From contig NZ_LT222319.1 in NCBI RefSeq assembly GCF_900074915.1, forward strand, positions 1,051,001 through 1,115,000: a stretch of DNA of 64,000 nucleotides, in the 5' to 3' direction. A model generated the notes under the pieces. The model saw only the letters and a list, made by a program, of their open reading frames with translations, did no database searches and was not told where the DNA came from. Below, piece by piece: positions 53,566-63,112 of the stretch. The position numbers and the translations under genes were made by a program. The stretch comes from Pseudomonas cerasi (GTDB taxonomy: Bacteria > Pseudomonadota > Gammaproteobacteria > Pseudomonadales > Pseudomonadaceae). Each line of letters begins with the position of its first letter. Positions within the stretch are counted from its first letter, which is position 1.

Positions 53566-55914
53566 CTAGAACGCGACCGACGTCTGTACGTACACCGTGC
53601 GCGGTTCGCCGACGTATTTGCCGCGGTTGTTGTCGTCGAACGAGCGGGTGTAGTACTGGCGGTTGAAGATGTTCTTCATCCCGACCGCTACGTTGAGGTC
53701 AGACAGTTGCGGGCCGAAATCGTAGTTGGCTCGGGTGCTGAACAGCATGTACCCAGGGATCTTGCCGGTGCTGCCATCGGCGCTTTCAGTCGAGGTATTG
53801 GCGTTGTCGGCAAACTGGTCGCTCTGGAAGGAGCTGTCGAAATTGAGCTTCCACGGCCCTTCGGTGTAGCTGACGCCCATCGTTCCCTTGTGCTTTGACG
53901 AGAACTGCACGCGATTGCCCTTGTTCGGGCCGTCTTCGCGGATCGTGGCGTCGACGAAGGCGTAGGTCGCGTAGATATCGTAGCCGGCCAGCATCGGGCT
54001 CAGGCCTTCCAGTGCATAGTTGACGCTGGTCTCTATGCCCTGATGGCGCGTCTCGCCGCGTGCGATCACCGTGTCGTTGGTCTGGTTGCTGTCGTACTGG
54101 TTGTCGAAATTGATCAGGAATGCGCCGATCTCGGCCCGCAGGTTGCCATTGTCGTAGCGTGTGCCCAGTTCCCAGGTGCGGGCTTTTTCCGGTTTGACTT
54201 CATCCCCGGTGACGCGGTTAGGCATCTGGCTGTACTGCACGCTGCCGAACGAGCCTTCGGTGTTGGCATACAGGTTCCAGGTGTCGGTCAGGTGATAAAG
54301 CACGTTCAACGCCGGCAACGCAGTGCTGTAGTCGCCCTGGTAGCGTGCGTTGGTGAGGTTGTTGTTCTGCGCGGTGTCGATCATCTCGTAGCGAACGCCC
54401 GGCGTGATGGTCCACTTGCCGATATCGATACGGTCGTCGATGTAGAACGCATGCGCTTCGGTCGCGCCGCTTGTGTCGCGGTCGTTGCGGCTGGCGGTGG
54501 TCGGCAGGTTGCCGGTGACCGGTTCGCGGTAGCGCAGTTCGTGACCGGCTTCGTTGACGTAGCGGTAGCCAACGCCGACTTCATGCCAGGTTTCGCCCAG
54601 CGCAAAGCCTTGCGAGAAGCGCGTTTCCAGACCGCGTACCCAGTATTCGCGGGGCGACAGGGAAACGAAGCTGCCCTGATCCAGATAGCCGCTGCGCAGG
54701 GTCTTGGTGAAGAACGTGTTGGCGGTGAAGACGCGCGCGTCCTGTTCGTAGCGATAGCCGAAGTTGAACATCGTGCGACGGCCCCAGAACTTGTCCTTCA
54801 GGCGCGTCGACTGGTAAGGGTCGGCGTCGTAGTCCTTGACGCTCAGGCCGCCGGGCATCTGCGCTTCGCCATCGTAGTACTGTGCCATGGCGTTGAGGCT
54901 GTTGGCTTCGTCGATCTGGTATTTACCCTTGAGGATCAGGTCGTCGATTTCGGTATCGCTGTGTTCACGCCAGTCACCGCCGCGCACGCCGGAATACAGA
55001 ATCGCACCGCCCAGGCCGTTGTCTGCGGTGCCGCCGGCCAGCAGGTTGCCGGTGGTCTTGAAGCCGTCGTGGCTGGACGACGGGCTGGTCTCGGTTTGTA
55101 TGCCGCCCTTGAGAGTAGGTGCATCAGGGATCGCGCGGGTCACGAAGTTGACGATGCCGCCCACGTTCTGCGGACCGTAACGGACTGCGCCACCGCCACG
55201 CACCACATCGACTGCGTCCATGTTGCCCATGCTGATCGGTGCAAACGACAGTTGCGGCTGGCCATAGGGCGCGAATGGCACCGGGATACCGTCCATCAGC
55301 ACGGTGGAACGCGACGCCAGGCGTGGATTGAGGCCGCGAATGCCGAAATTCAGCGCCATGTCGTGGCTGCCGGTGCCGTTGTTGTCCGGCGCATTGACGC
55401 CCGGAATGCGATTGAGCACTTCACGCGCCGATGTCGCTCCGACCCGCTCGAACTCCTCACGACGAATCACGTCACGTGCACCGGGATGTTCGAAAACGTT
55501 GGTTTGCTGCGCCGCGCCCAGCCAGTCGCCTACCACCGTGGAGACACCCAGCTCGATCGGCGCGCCAACAGCATTGACCGGTTGCAGGGTGAAGCCGTTA
55601 TTGCCATCGGCCATGGCCTGCAGGCCGGTGCCTTCGAGCAAGGCGTTGAGGCCCTGCTCAGGTGTGTACTGACCTTCCAGGCCACGGCTTTTCAGGCCGC
55701 TGGTGATCTGCGAACCATACGAAATCAGCACGCCAGACTCACGACCGAACTGGCTCAGCGCCGCTTCAAGCTCGCTCGGCGCAATGTGATACACCTTGGG
55801 TGCGACCTCTGCAGCCTGCACCATCGACAGACTGCCGACCGAGAGGCTGGCACCGAAAATGACATGGCGCAATGTGCGCACCAGCGGTGAAAGTTGAGTA
55901 GGGCGGGCTGACAT
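53566..55914 (-). CDS. fecA: Ferric citrate-type TonB-dependent receptor FecA
   Basis: The 782-residue outer-membrane receptor has a signal peptide (cleavage near MVQAAE, about 35), a STN signalling domain (about 42-110, YHIAPSELEAALSQFGRESG), a plug (about 140-270) and a 22-strand barrel ending in VQTSVAF. The plug stretches NNGTGSHDMALNFGIRGLN and GGGAVRYGPQNVGGIVNFV and the end RSFDDNNRGKYVGEPRT closely follow E. coli FecA. It would import Fe(III)-dicitrate and signal via FecR to FecI. It lies 269 bases after fecR, with a repeat between. Confidence 0.9.
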   Translation of the reverse strand: MSARPTQLSPLVRTLRHVIFGASLSVGSLSMVQAAEVAPKVYHIAPSELEAALSQFGRESGVLISYGSQITSGLKSRGLEGQYTPEQGLNALLEGTGLQAMADGNNGFTLQPVNAVGAPIELGVSTVVGDWLGAAQQTNVFEHPGARDVIRREEFERVGATSAREVLNRIPGVNAPDNNGTGSHDMALNFGIRGLNPRLASRSTVLMDGIPVPFAPYGQPQLSFAPISMGNMDAVDVVRGGGAVRYGPQNVGGIVNFVTRAIPDAPTLKGGIQTETSPSSSHDGFKTTGNLLAGGTADNGLGGAILYSGVRGGDWREHSDTEIDDLILKGKYQIDEANSLNAMAQYYDGEAQMPGGLSVKDYDADPYQSTRLKDKFWGRRTMFNFGYRYEQDARVFTANTFFTKTLRSGYLDQGSFVSLSPREYWVRGLETRFSQGFALGETWHEVGVGYRYVNEAGHELRYREPVTGNLPTTASRNDRDTSGATEAHAFYIDDRIDIGKWTITPGVRYEMIDTAQNNNLTNARYQGDYSTALPALNVLYHLTDTWNLYANTEGSFGSVQYSQMPNRVTGDEVKPEKARTWELGTRYDNGNLRAEIGAFLINFDNQYDSNQTNDTVIARGETRHQGIETSVNYALEGLSPMLAGYDIYATYAFVDATIREDGPNKGNRVQFSSKHKGTMGVSYTEGPWKLNFDSSFQSDQFADNANTSTESADGSTGKIPGYMLFSTRANYDFGPQLSDLNVAVGMKNIFNRQYYTRSFDDNNRGKYVGEPRTVYVQTSVAF

Positions 55915-56046
55915 GCAGGAGTCCTTTGACCGGAAGGTTGAGAGAGGCTTTCCCTGTCTGTCACGCGAGGATCGAAAAACGGCTCACGCTTTTTGAAAAA
56001 TTTTAGCCGGCCAGCGCAAATCCAGCTGTCATCCAAAAACCGCTGT

Positions 56047-56100
56047 GTGACGCAGAGCGTCACGAACGGCATTCCCACGGGGAGCATGGGGACGATAGTC
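56047..56100. repeat. Palindromic intergenic repeat, copy 3
   Basis: GTGACGC-aga-GCGTCAC (56047-56063) is followed by gaacggcattccc and a decayed second hairpin, ending in cgatagtc as in copy 1. It sits between fecR and fecA, where it could lower or uncouple fecA transcription. Confidence 0.75.
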
Positions 56101-56183
56101 AGCGGAGTTTCAGTCCTGTATTTCGGGCTCTTCAGGATGTGTACGTCACCATGAGCACCCGGCGTGGAAACGAGCAATCACGA

Positions 56184-57161
56184 TCAAACCCGCGCTTGCA
56201 CGTTCACCCAATACCGCGTGAAGCGTTGCACGCGTACCGGGAGGGCGCGTTCGAGCATGTCGAGGATGCGCTCGCTGTCGGCCAGCGGGTAACTGCCGGA
56301 AATAAGCAGCCCTGCAACCTTCGCATCGCAATTGAGACGACCGCGGCGGTAGCGGCCCAACTCTGCAAGAAAATCCACCAGCCTCATGCGCGACGCCACC
56401 AGCATCCCGTCCGCCCAGGCGCCACTGCCTGCGTCCAGCGGACGAACCTTGTCCCAGGCATCACGGCTGAACGTCACCTGTTGGCTGGCCAGCAGCATCA
56501 AACCGGGGCCGCTCTTGCCGGCAGGGACTATTTCAAGGGCTCCGGCAAATACGGCCAACTGCGTGCGCCCATTCAGTTGACGCAGGTTGAAACGACTGGC
56601 GCCTGTCGACGCCCTGACCGAGCCTTCGGCACTCAACAGGTTCAGCGGGCGCGTGTCCGCCGAGGCCGTCATGAGGATTTCGCCCTGCAGCAGTTCGATC
56701 AGGCGCTGCTGAGTATCAAAACGCACATCCACCGCGCTGGCAGTATTCAACTGCACCTGACTGCCGTCGCTCAACGCCACTTTGCGCTGTTCACCCACGC
56801 CACTGTCGTAGTCGGCCAGCAAAGGTTGCAGGGCGATCTGCTCGCGCAGGCTCCAGCCCGCTGCCGAGCCTGCGCCGAGCAGCAACAGCAGCTTCAACGC
56901 ATGCCGACGGCTGGCGGACTTCGGCGCATTGAGTGCCGCGTGCGCCAGCGGCGAGGACAGTCCACTCAGGCGCTGATTGACCCGCTGCATGTGCGCCCAC
57001 GCCCGTTGATGCTCGACGTTGCCATTGAGCCACAGCTGCCAGGCGTGCTGACGGCGGGCATCCAGCGTGCCCTCCTGCATTTCCAGCAGCCAGCCAACGG
57101 CCTGCTGTGCCACGGCGGGCGAGATGTCGGATTTGTTCAGGGACTCGCTGTTGGTGTTCAT
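56184..57161 (-). CDS. fecR: FecR-family anti-sigma/sensor protein
   Basis: The 325-residue protein has an N-terminal cytoplasmic DUF4880 segment (SPAVAQQAVGWLLEMQEG, WQLWLNGNVEHQRAWAHM), one membrane helix (about residues 88-108, LKLLLLLGAGSAAGWSL), a periplasmic FecR domain (about 120-220) and a C-terminal region that contacts the receptor. It passes the FecA signal to the sigma factor. The ATG at 57161 overlaps the fecI stop by four bases (ATGA); the longer upstream frame runs through fecI and is not used. Confidence 0.9.
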   Translation of the reverse strand: MNTNSESLNKSDISPAVAQQAVGWLLEMQEGTLDARRQHAWQLWLNGNVEHQRAWAHMQRVNQRLSGLSSPLAHAALNAPKSASRRHALKLLLLLGAGSAAGWSLREQIALQPLLADYDSGVGEQRKVALSDGSQVQLNTASAVDVRFDTQQRLIELLQGEILMTASADTRPLNLLSAEGSVRASTGASRFNLRQLNGRTQLAVFAGALEIVPAGKSGPGLMLLASQQVTFSRDAWDKVRPLDAGSGAWADGMLVASRMRLVDFLAELGRYRRGRLNCDAKVAGLLISGSYPLADSERILDMLERALPVRVQRFTRYWVNVQARV

Positions 57162-57688
57162 AGGGCGAAATAGCAGCGCAGGGCGGCCTTGTGCAGATGA
57201 CGCTTGACCGTGGCGATGGAAATACCCAGTTCGGCAGCGATCCGGCCATGGCTCAAACCGTCGACCTGCGACAGCAGAAACGCCTGCTTGACCAGGGTCG
57301 GCAGGCCGTCCAGCAGTTGATCGAGTTCCACCAGGGTTTCGAGAATGATCGCCCGCTCTTCTTCCGAAGGCGCCACGCTCTCCGGCAGTGCGGCCAGTGC
57401 CTGATAGTAGGCGTGCTCCAGGTCCTGACGCCGGTAGTGATTGCACAGCACGCGCTTGGCAATGGTCGTCAGAAAGGCACGCGGTTCGATAATCTGCGAC
57501 GTATCGCGTGCGCCCAGGACCTTGATGAAGGTGTCCTGCGCCAGATCTGCCGCGCTGTGCGGGCAGCCGAGCCTGCGCCGCAACCAGGTCGTCAGCCAGA
57601 CGTTGTGTGCCCTGTACAGGCCTTCGACAGTGTGATTGAGAGCGGAGTGGGCGACGGGCATCACGGGAAACAATCCACGGGGACTCAT
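57158..57688 (-). CDS. fecI: FecI-family ECF sigma factor
   Basis: The iron-starvation sigma factor has region 2 (LYRAHNVWLTTWLRRRLGCPHSAADLAQDTFIKVL) and region 4 (LPTLVKQAFLLSQVDGLSHGRIAAELGISIATVKRHLHKA), abbreviated here. It would direct RNA polymerase to fecA. The open frame reaches 57841, but the Fur box at 57723-57737 lies inside that extension. Starts at 57688 (176 residues) or 57661 (167 residues) therefore fit the family better. It is the first gene of fecI-fecR-fecA. Confidence 0.88.
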   Translation of the reverse strand: MSPRGLFPVMPVAHSALNHTVEGLYRAHNVWLTTWLRRRLGCPHSAADLAQDTFIKVLGARDTSQIIEPRAFLTTIAKRVLCNHYRRQDLEHAYYQALAALPESVAPSEEERAIILETLVELDQLLDGLPTLVKQAFLLSQVDGLSHGRIAAELGISIATVKRHLHKAALRCYFAL

Positions 57689-57722
57689 TGATGGCGTGGA
57701 TTCTGGCAGACTCTTTTGCGTA

Positions 57723-57737
57723 TGAGAATATTTATCA
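57723..57737. promoter_or_regulatory. Fur box ahead of fecI
   Basis: Read on the minus strand, TGATAAATATTCTCA matches the 7-1-7 Fur consensus TGATAAT-N-ATTATCA at 12 of 14 positions. It lies 35 bases ahead of the chosen fecI start and about 125 bases from the divergent DUF3649 gene, so it may control both. Confidence 0.75.
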
Positions 57738-57861
57738 TTAATATTGCGGTTCATTTGTCCTGTCCGGGATGAATGGCGCACACCGCCGGCTTTCGTTGCG
57801 ACCCCTTCCTGGCCGCTTGTGACCGGCTTCCCTGGTTTCATGAATCAATGCAGAACCTTTG

Positions 57862-58206
57862 ATGGATGTCACCACCGCAAGCCGCCCGTTGCCGGAAAAG
57901 CGCACGGCAAAAGCCAGAACCAGGGGCGTGACGGCTGCCTATCGCCTTGCCGTTGTCTCGCGGACACTGGCTGCGGTATTTGCCGGTTACCTGCTGGCGT
58001 CGTTGTTCAGTACCTGCATCGCACAATGGCTGCCGATTACCCGCGCCGAAGCGGTGGTGACAGGCATGATGCTGTCGTTCCTCGCTTACCTGGGTGCCGT
58101 GCTCTGGTGTCTTGCCTGCCGCACGGCGCTGCAGGCGTGGGTCGGGGTGCTGACGCCCTGCGCACTGCTGGGCGCGGCCTACGCCTGTGGTCGGTGGTTG
58201 CTGTGA
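57862..58206 (+). CDS. DUF3649 family membrane protein
   Basis: The 114-residue protein has a basic N-terminus and three hydrophobic segments (about 28-50, 60-80, 85-108). DUF3649 genes recur next to PepSY and DUF3325 genes in siderophore or iron-uptake loci of Pseudomonas, and the function is unknown. The ATG at 57862 is preferred to the in-frame TTG one codon earlier. Its stop overlaps the GTG start of the PepSY gene (GTGA). Confidence 0.82.
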   Translation: MDVTTASRPLPEKRTAKARTRGVTAAYRLAVVSRTLAAVFAGYLLASLFSTCIAQWLPITRAEAVVTGMMLSFLAYLGAVLWCLACRTALQAWVGVLTPCALLGAAYACGRWLL

Positions 58207-59768
58207 AGGAGGGTTTTCGCCAGTCGATGGCCTGGTTGCACACCTGGGTCGGTTTACTGTTTGGCTGGTTGCTGTTCGCAATTTTTCTGACCGGCACGCT
58301 TTCCTATTTCAAGGACGAGATTACCCACTGGATGCAGCCGGAGATTCCGGTGCGCGCCCTTGATGCAGGCGCCAGCGTGCAACAGGCTCAGCTTTATCTG
58401 CAAAGCCATGCCGCCGGGGCTACGCGCTGGTTCATCAGTCTGCCCGATCAGCGCACGCCCGGCCTGATGGTCGGCTGGCTGCCCGAAGGCAAACAGGGCC
58501 AGCGCAACAACTTCGTACGCAAGCTGCTCGATCCGCAGACCGGCAGTGAGGTGCAGGCGCGTGACACACGCGGTGGCGATTTCTTCTACCGGTTTCACTA
58601 TCAACTGCAGATGCCATATCCCTGGGGCCGATGGTTGGCAACCAGCGCCGCGATGGTGATGCTGGTCGCGCTGATCACCGGCATCATCATTCACAAGAAG
58701 GTTTTCAAAGAGTTCTTCACCTTTCGTCCGCGCAAGGGCCAGCGTTCCTGGCTGGACGGGCATAACGCGCTGGGCGTGCTGGTGCTGCCGTTTCACCTGA
58801 TGATCACTTACAGCAGTCTGGTGATCTTCATGTCGATGGTGATGCCCGCGAGCATTCTCAGCCAGTACGACACCGTCCAGGCCTTCTACAGCGAAGCCTA
58901 TCCGTTTCCGGAAACGGTCAAGCGCGAAGGCACTGCTGCGCCGCTGGTGGCGCTTGCGCCATTGGTCAACGCAGCGAATGCGAAATGGGACAGCGGTCAG
59001 GTGGGTCGGGTTATCGTTAATAATCCGGGCGACAGCACCGCTTCGATTCTGCTGACGCGTGACGACAAGGGCAGCATTGTGCCGGACCGGGGCGGGGCGC
59101 TGACGTTCAGCGGTGCCAGCGGCGAACTGTTGAACGAAGTGCCCGAGCGCCCGCTGGCGCTGCTGATTTCCAGCGGGATGTATGGCCTGCACGTGGGCCA
59201 TTTCGCCGAACCGTTGCTGCGCTGGCTGTACTTCATTTTTGGTGTCGCCGGGACTGCAATGATCGGCACCGGGTTGGTGATGTGGCTGGGCAAGCGTCAG
59301 CTCAAACACGCCAAGACCGGCGTGCTGCCGCTGGAACTGCGTGTGGTCGAAGTGCTGAACATTGCCAGCATGTCCGGGTTGATGATCGCCGTGGCCAGCT
59401 TTTTCTGGGCCAATCGTTTGCTGCCTGGCGGATTCGCCGGGCGTGCTGATTGGGAGGTCAGCGTGTTCTTCACGGTTTGGGCCGTGTCAGTCATGCATGC
59501 TGCGCTGCGCAAGGGGCGTAGCGCATGGCGAGAACAACTGTGGCTCGGCGCGCTGCTGTTCGCCGGTCTGCCGGTGCTCGATCTGCTGACCTGCGGTCGC
59601 TATCTGCTGGATTCGTTGATGTCAGGAAACCGGGTGTTGGCGGCTTTTGACCTGACGGTGCTGATCACCGGGCTGTTCCTGGGCTGGGCGGCGCTGAAGT
59701 TCAAGGCTGCGCCTGCCGGTAAAACCTCCCGCGTCTCGTTGCCGGTCGTACCTCAGGAGGCCCCCTGA
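58203..59768 (+). CDS. PepSY-associated TM-helix protein (iron-uptake type)
   Basis: The 521-residue inner-membrane protein starts with GTG at 58203, coupled to DUF3649. It has the PepSY_TM layout: helix near 10-30 (HTWVGLLFGWLLFAIFLTGTLSYF), a periplasmic domain, paired helices near 150-170 and 195-220 with conserved His (HNALGVLVLPFHLM), another periplasmic domain, and helices near 335-360 and after 375. Members are thought to reduce or release iron from siderophores at the inner membrane; this is inferred from family context and the Fur-box-linked divergent locus. Confidence 0.85.
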   Translation: MKEGFRQSMAWLHTWVGLLFGWLLFAIFLTGTLSYFKDEITHWMQPEIPVRALDAGASVQQAQLYLQSHAAGATRWFISLPDQRTPGLMVGWLPEGKQGQRNNFVRKLLDPQTGSEVQARDTRGGDFFYRFHYQLQMPYPWGRWLATSAAMVMLVALITGIIIHKKVFKEFFTFRPRKGQRSWLDGHNALGVLVLPFHLMITYSSLVIFMSMVMPASILSQYDTVQAFYSEAYPFPETVKREGTAAPLVALAPLVNAANAKWDSGQVGRVIVNNPGDSTASILLTRDDKGSIVPDRGGALTFSGASGELLNEVPERPLALLISSGMYGLHVGHFAEPLLRWLYFIFGVAGTAMIGTGLVMWLGKRQLKHAKTGVLPLELRVVEVLNIASMSGLMIAVASFFWANRLLPGGFAGRADWEVSVFFTVWAVSVMHAALRKGRSAWREQLWLGALLFAGLPVLDLLTCGRYLLDSLMSGNRVLAAFDLTVLITGLFLGWAALKFKAAPAGKTSRVSLPVVPQEAP

Positions 59769-60100
59769 TGCTGCTGGCGGCCTTGCTCTGTTATGTGGGG
59801 TTCACGTGCCTGTGTCTGTCCATGGCCCGACATTACGGTGAACTGCTCAAGGGGCCGTTGACCGAACAGCGGCGACGGCTGCTCAAACTGGCTGGCTGGG
59901 GGGCGCTGTTACTGTCGTCGTGGGCTGCGGTTCATGACTGTGGCTGGATGATGGGGACGGTGTACTGGTTCGCTGCGCTGATGGGCAGCGCGGTGTTGCT
60001 GGTTGCGTTGCTGTCGTTTCGTCCGCGTTGGGTGCTGGCACTGGCGGGGTGTGGGGCGCTGTTGAGCCCGTTGGCCGCGGTAGGTCAGTTATTGGCCTAA
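59768..60100 (+). CDS. DUF3325 family membrane protein
   Basis: The 110-residue protein has three to four hydrophobic helices (about 2-20, 42-60, 65-85, 90-108). DUF3325 accompanies DUF3649 and PepSY proteins; its function is unknown. Its ATG overlaps the stop of the PepSY gene (TGATG), making a three-gene operon. Its last 12 bases overlap the end of the convergent AraC regulator gene. Confidence 0.82.
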   Translation: MLLAALLCYVGFTCLCLSMARHYGELLKGPLTEQRRRLLKLAGWGALLLSSWAAVHDCGWMMGTVYWFAALMGSAVLLVALLSFRPRWVLALAGCGALLSPLAAVGQLLA

Positions 60101-60964
60101 CGCCGTTCTGTATTCACCCGGTGTCGCCCCTGTGGCCTGACGAAAGCGGTTGCTGAAATGGCTGGCGCTGGCGAACCCGCAGACCAGCGCGATCTCGCCC
60201 AGCGGCTTGCCGGTACCGCGCAGTAACTGGCGCGCCCGCTCGATACGCCGCGCCAGCAGGTACTGGTGCGGCGGCAAACCGAAGCTTTCGCGAAACATGC
60301 GTGCGAAGTGGTATTCCGACAGCGCGCACAGGCCGGCCAGTTGGCCAAGGCTCAGCGGGTCGGCGAGATGCATTTCGATGAAGTCCACCAGGTGCCGGCG
60401 CAGGTGCGGCGCCAGGCCGCCTTTCAAGCGCAGCCCTTCGCGCAGCCCAGCCTGGCTGAGCAGCGCATGGCTGACCATCTCGTGCGCCAGGCTGCTGGTC
60501 AGCAGGCGCTCGCCGGGTTCTGCCCAGTTCAGGCGAATCAGCTGCCGGAAGCGTGCCGCCTGTGCGGGGTCTTCCAGAAAGGTGTTTTCCCGCAGTTGCA
60601 TCTCGCGCGGCTCACGGTCCAGCAGGGTCACGCAGCCCAGCGCAAACTGCTCCGGGCTGAAATACAGATGCGCCAGACGGATCTCGCCGTTCACTACCCA
60701 GGCGGACTCATGGCCGGCAGGCAAGATGCACAGTTTGCCCGGCGCGCCTTTCTGGTCGGGTCTGCCGCGGCGAAAGGTCCCGGTACCGTCCTCGATATAG
60801 CACGACAGCGTATGGTGGGTCGGTGCGTGATATTCCTGCGAGTCATGCCGATTGTTCCACAACGCCGCCACCAACCCGTCGCCCAGCGGCGCGCTTTGCT
60901 CCAGATGGGCATTGGGCGAACTGTTCAGGGCCTGAAAGACCTGGATGGATTCAATGGTGGGCAT
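60089..60964 (-). CDS. AraC-family transcriptional regulator
   Basis: The 291-residue regulator has an N-terminal cupin-like sensing domain (about 20-160) and a C-terminal double helix-turn-helix (about 190-290: LSLGQLAGLCALSEYHFARMFRESFGLPPHQYLLARR, then GEIALVCGFASASHFSNRFRQATGATPGEYR; both patterns are quoted in part). It diverges from the EamA exporter gene with 136 bases between, so it probably controls that exporter. The effector is unknown. Confidence 0.9.
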   Translation of the reverse strand: MPTIESIQVFQALNSSPNAHLEQSAPLGDGLVAALWNNRHDSQEYHAPTHHTLSCYIEDGTGTFRRGRPDQKGAPGKLCILPAGHESAWVVNGEIRLAHLYFSPEQFALGCVTLLDREPREMQLRENTFLEDPAQAARFRQLIRLNWAEPGERLLTSSLAHEMVSHALLSQAGLREGLRLKGGLAPHLRRHLVDFIEMHLADPLSLGQLAGLCALSEYHFARMFRESFGLPPHQYLLARRIERARQLLRGTGKPLGEIALVCGFASASHFSNRFRQATGATPGEYRTALGQ

Positions 60965-61100
60965 GACGATTCCTCTAGGATTTGTATCCTACTCGCTGGC
61001 GACGCCGCTGCCAGTAGCGCTTGAAGCAAATGCGCAAGATTGTGCAAGCGCTGGCAGACCGGCACGCAGCAGACTGATGGCTCATCAAGGAGCCTGCACC

Positions 61101-62003
61101 ATGAACCTCTCGCTTTATCTGCTGACCGTGCTGATCTGGGGCACCACCTGGATCGCTCTGAAACTCCAACTCGGCGATGTCGCGATTCCGGTATCGATCG
61201 TCTATCGCTTTGCCCTGGCAGCGTTGGTGCTGTTTGCATTCCTGTTGCTGAGCAAGCGTCTGCAGCCGGTCAATCGTCGTGGCCAGTTGATTTGCCTGGC
61301 GCAGGGCGTGTGCCTGTTCTGCGTCAACTTCATGTGCTTCTACACGGCCAGCCAGTGGATACCCAGTGGCCTGATCGCGGTGGTGTTCTCGACCTCGACA
61401 CTGTGGAATGCGCTGAACGCACGGGTGTTCTTTCGCCAGAAAATCGCCAGCAATGTACTGGCCGGTGGCGCCATGGGCCTGATCGGTCTGGCCTGTCTGT
61501 TCTGGCCTGAAATGTCCGGGCATGGCGCGAGCCGGCAGACCCTGATCGGCCTGGGACTGGCCTTGCTCGGCACGCTGTGCTTCTCGGCGGGCAACATGCT
61601 GTCGAGCCTGCAGCAGAAAGCCGGTCTGCGTCCGCTGACCACCAATGCGTGGGGGATGTTCTACGGGGCAACGATACTGGGCATGTATTGCCTGCTGAGC
61701 GGCACGTCGTTCACCTTCGAATGGAACACGCGCTACGTAGGCTCACTGCTGTTTCTGGTGATCCCCGGCTCGGTGATTGCGTTCACTGCCTACCTGACCC
61801 TGGTCGGGCGCATGGGGCCGGAGCGTGCGGCTTACTGCACGGTGCTGTTCCCGGTCGTGGCGCTGAATATCTCCGCCTGGGTGGAAGGCTATCAGTGGAC
61901 CTTGGCTGCCTTGCTGGGGCTGGTGCTGGTGATGGTCGGCAACGTGCTGGTGTTCAGGAAGATCAGACCGGTTGCCGTCGTGGTCGGCGGCAAACTGGCC
62001 TGA
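61101..62003 (+). CDS. EamA/DMT-family exporter
   Basis: The 300-residue inner-membrane protein has about ten helices in two EamA repeats (roughly 1-135 and 150-290), starting with LTVLIWGTTWIALKLQLG. Relatives export amino acids, drugs or metabolites; the substrate is not visible. The ATG at 61101 follows AAGGAG by 10-11 bases. The open frame to 60945 lacks a better site. Regulation by the divergent AraC protein is inferred. Confidence 0.88.
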   Translation: MNLSLYLLTVLIWGTTWIALKLQLGDVAIPVSIVYRFALAALVLFAFLLLSKRLQPVNRRGQLICLAQGVCLFCVNFMCFYTASQWIPSGLIAVVFSTSTLWNALNARVFFRQKIASNVLAGGAMGLIGLACLFWPEMSGHGASRQTLIGLGLALLGTLCFSAGNMLSSLQQKAGLRPLTTNAWGMFYGATILGMYCLLSGTSFTFEWNTRYVGSLLFLVIPGSVIAFTAYLTLVGRMGPERAAYCTVLFPVVALNISAWVEGYQWTLAALLGLVLVMVGNVLVFRKIRPVAVVVGGKLA

Positions 62004-62050
62004 CTTGGTGGCTATCGTGCCTTTCCGGCAGATCGGCAGAGGCGCGGGCT

Positions 62051-63025
62051 TCAGCCTTTCCACACCTGCGGGTTGACCAGATCCTGTGGTCGTTCACCGA
62101 GCAGCGCGCTGCGCAGGTTGCCGTAGGCGCGGTCGGCCATGGCCTGGCGGGTTTCGGTGGTGGCTGAGCCGATGTGCGGCAGGGTCACCGCGTTCTTCAA
62201 TTGGAACAGCGGCGATTCGCTCAGCGGCTCTTTTTCGTAGACGTCCAGACCGGCACCGCGAAGGGTGCCGTTCTGCAGCGCTTCGATCAGCGCGGGTTCA
62301 TCGACGATCGGGCCGCGGGCGATGTTGACCAGGATGGCGCCGGGCTTCATCAGGCTCAGCTCGCGGCGGCCGATCAAGTGTTTGGTCTTTTCACTCAGCG
62401 GCACGACCAGGCAGACGAAATCCGCTTCGGCCAGCAATTGATCCAGGCTGCGAAATTGTGCGCCCAGCTCCTGTTCGAGCTCGGTCTTGCGGCTGTTGCC
62501 GTTGTACAGAATCGGCATGTTGAAACCCAGACGACCGCGGAGGGCAATGGCTGCGCCGATGTTACCCATGCCGACGATCCCCAGCGTCTTGCCATGCACA
62601 TCGGTGCCGAAGTGCGGCGGTTCGATGCTCCGCGTCCACTGTCCGGCCTTGGTGTAGGCATCCAGTTCGGCGACCCGGCGAGCGCTGCTCATGATCAGCG
62701 AGAAGCCCAGGTCGGCGGTGCTTTCGGTCAGTACATCCGGTGTGTTGGTCAGCAGAATGCCGCGCTCGCTCAGGTAGTCGACGTCGTAGTTGTCGTAGCC
62801 CACCGAGATGCTGGACACCACCTCCAGCTTCGTGGCGTTCTGCAGTTGTTCGCGACCCAGCTTGCGGCCTGCGCCGATCAGCCCGTGGGATTCAGGCAAG
62901 GCTTCTGCAAACTGCGCGTTGATATCACCCTGTTTGGGGTTGGGCACGATCACGTTGAAGTCTTGCGCCAGGCGCTCGGCCATTTCAGGAGAAACACGGC
63001 TGAAGGCGAGTACGGTTTTTTTCAT
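62051..63025 (-). CDS. 2-hydroxyacid dehydrogenase (glyoxylate/2-ketogluconate reductase type)
   Basis: The 324-residue D-2-hydroxyacid dehydrogenase has the NAD(P) fingerprint LGIVGMGNIGAAIALRGR near 149-166 and the catalytic set Arg (LVNIARGPIVDE near 235), Glu (LDVYEKEPL near 262) and His (LPHIGSATTETR near 283). It matches GhrB/TkrA proteins, which reduce glyoxylate, hydroxypyruvate or 2-ketogluconate. The start MKKTVLAFSR at 63025 fits the family. The exact substrate is undetermined. Confidence 0.9.
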   Translation of the reverse strand: MKKTVLAFSRVSPEMAERLAQDFNVIVPNPKQGDINAQFAEALPESHGLIGAGRKLGREQLQNATKLEVVSSISVGYDNYDVDYLSERGILLTNTPDVLTESTADLGFSLIMSSARRVAELDAYTKAGQWTRSIEPPHFGTDVHGKTLGIVGMGNIGAAIALRGRLGFNMPILYNGNSRKTELEQELGAQFRSLDQLLAEADFVCLVVPLSEKTKHLIGRRELSLMKPGAILVNIARGPIVDEPALIEALQNGTLRGAGLDVYEKEPLSESPLFQLKNAVTLPHIGSATTETRQAMADRAYGNLRSALLGERPQDLVNPQVWKG

Positions 63026-63112
63026 TGGGCAGTCACTCTCGAGCGGTTGAATGAGTAGCACGCTAACATTCCTCCCCGCTCTTTGGCAGCCGCTTTTTGC
63101 AGTTGTACGATG

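Noticed and set aside
54043..55890. 615-codon rightward open frame opposite fecA
   Set aside because: Antisense shadow of fecA, which matches FecA over its full length.
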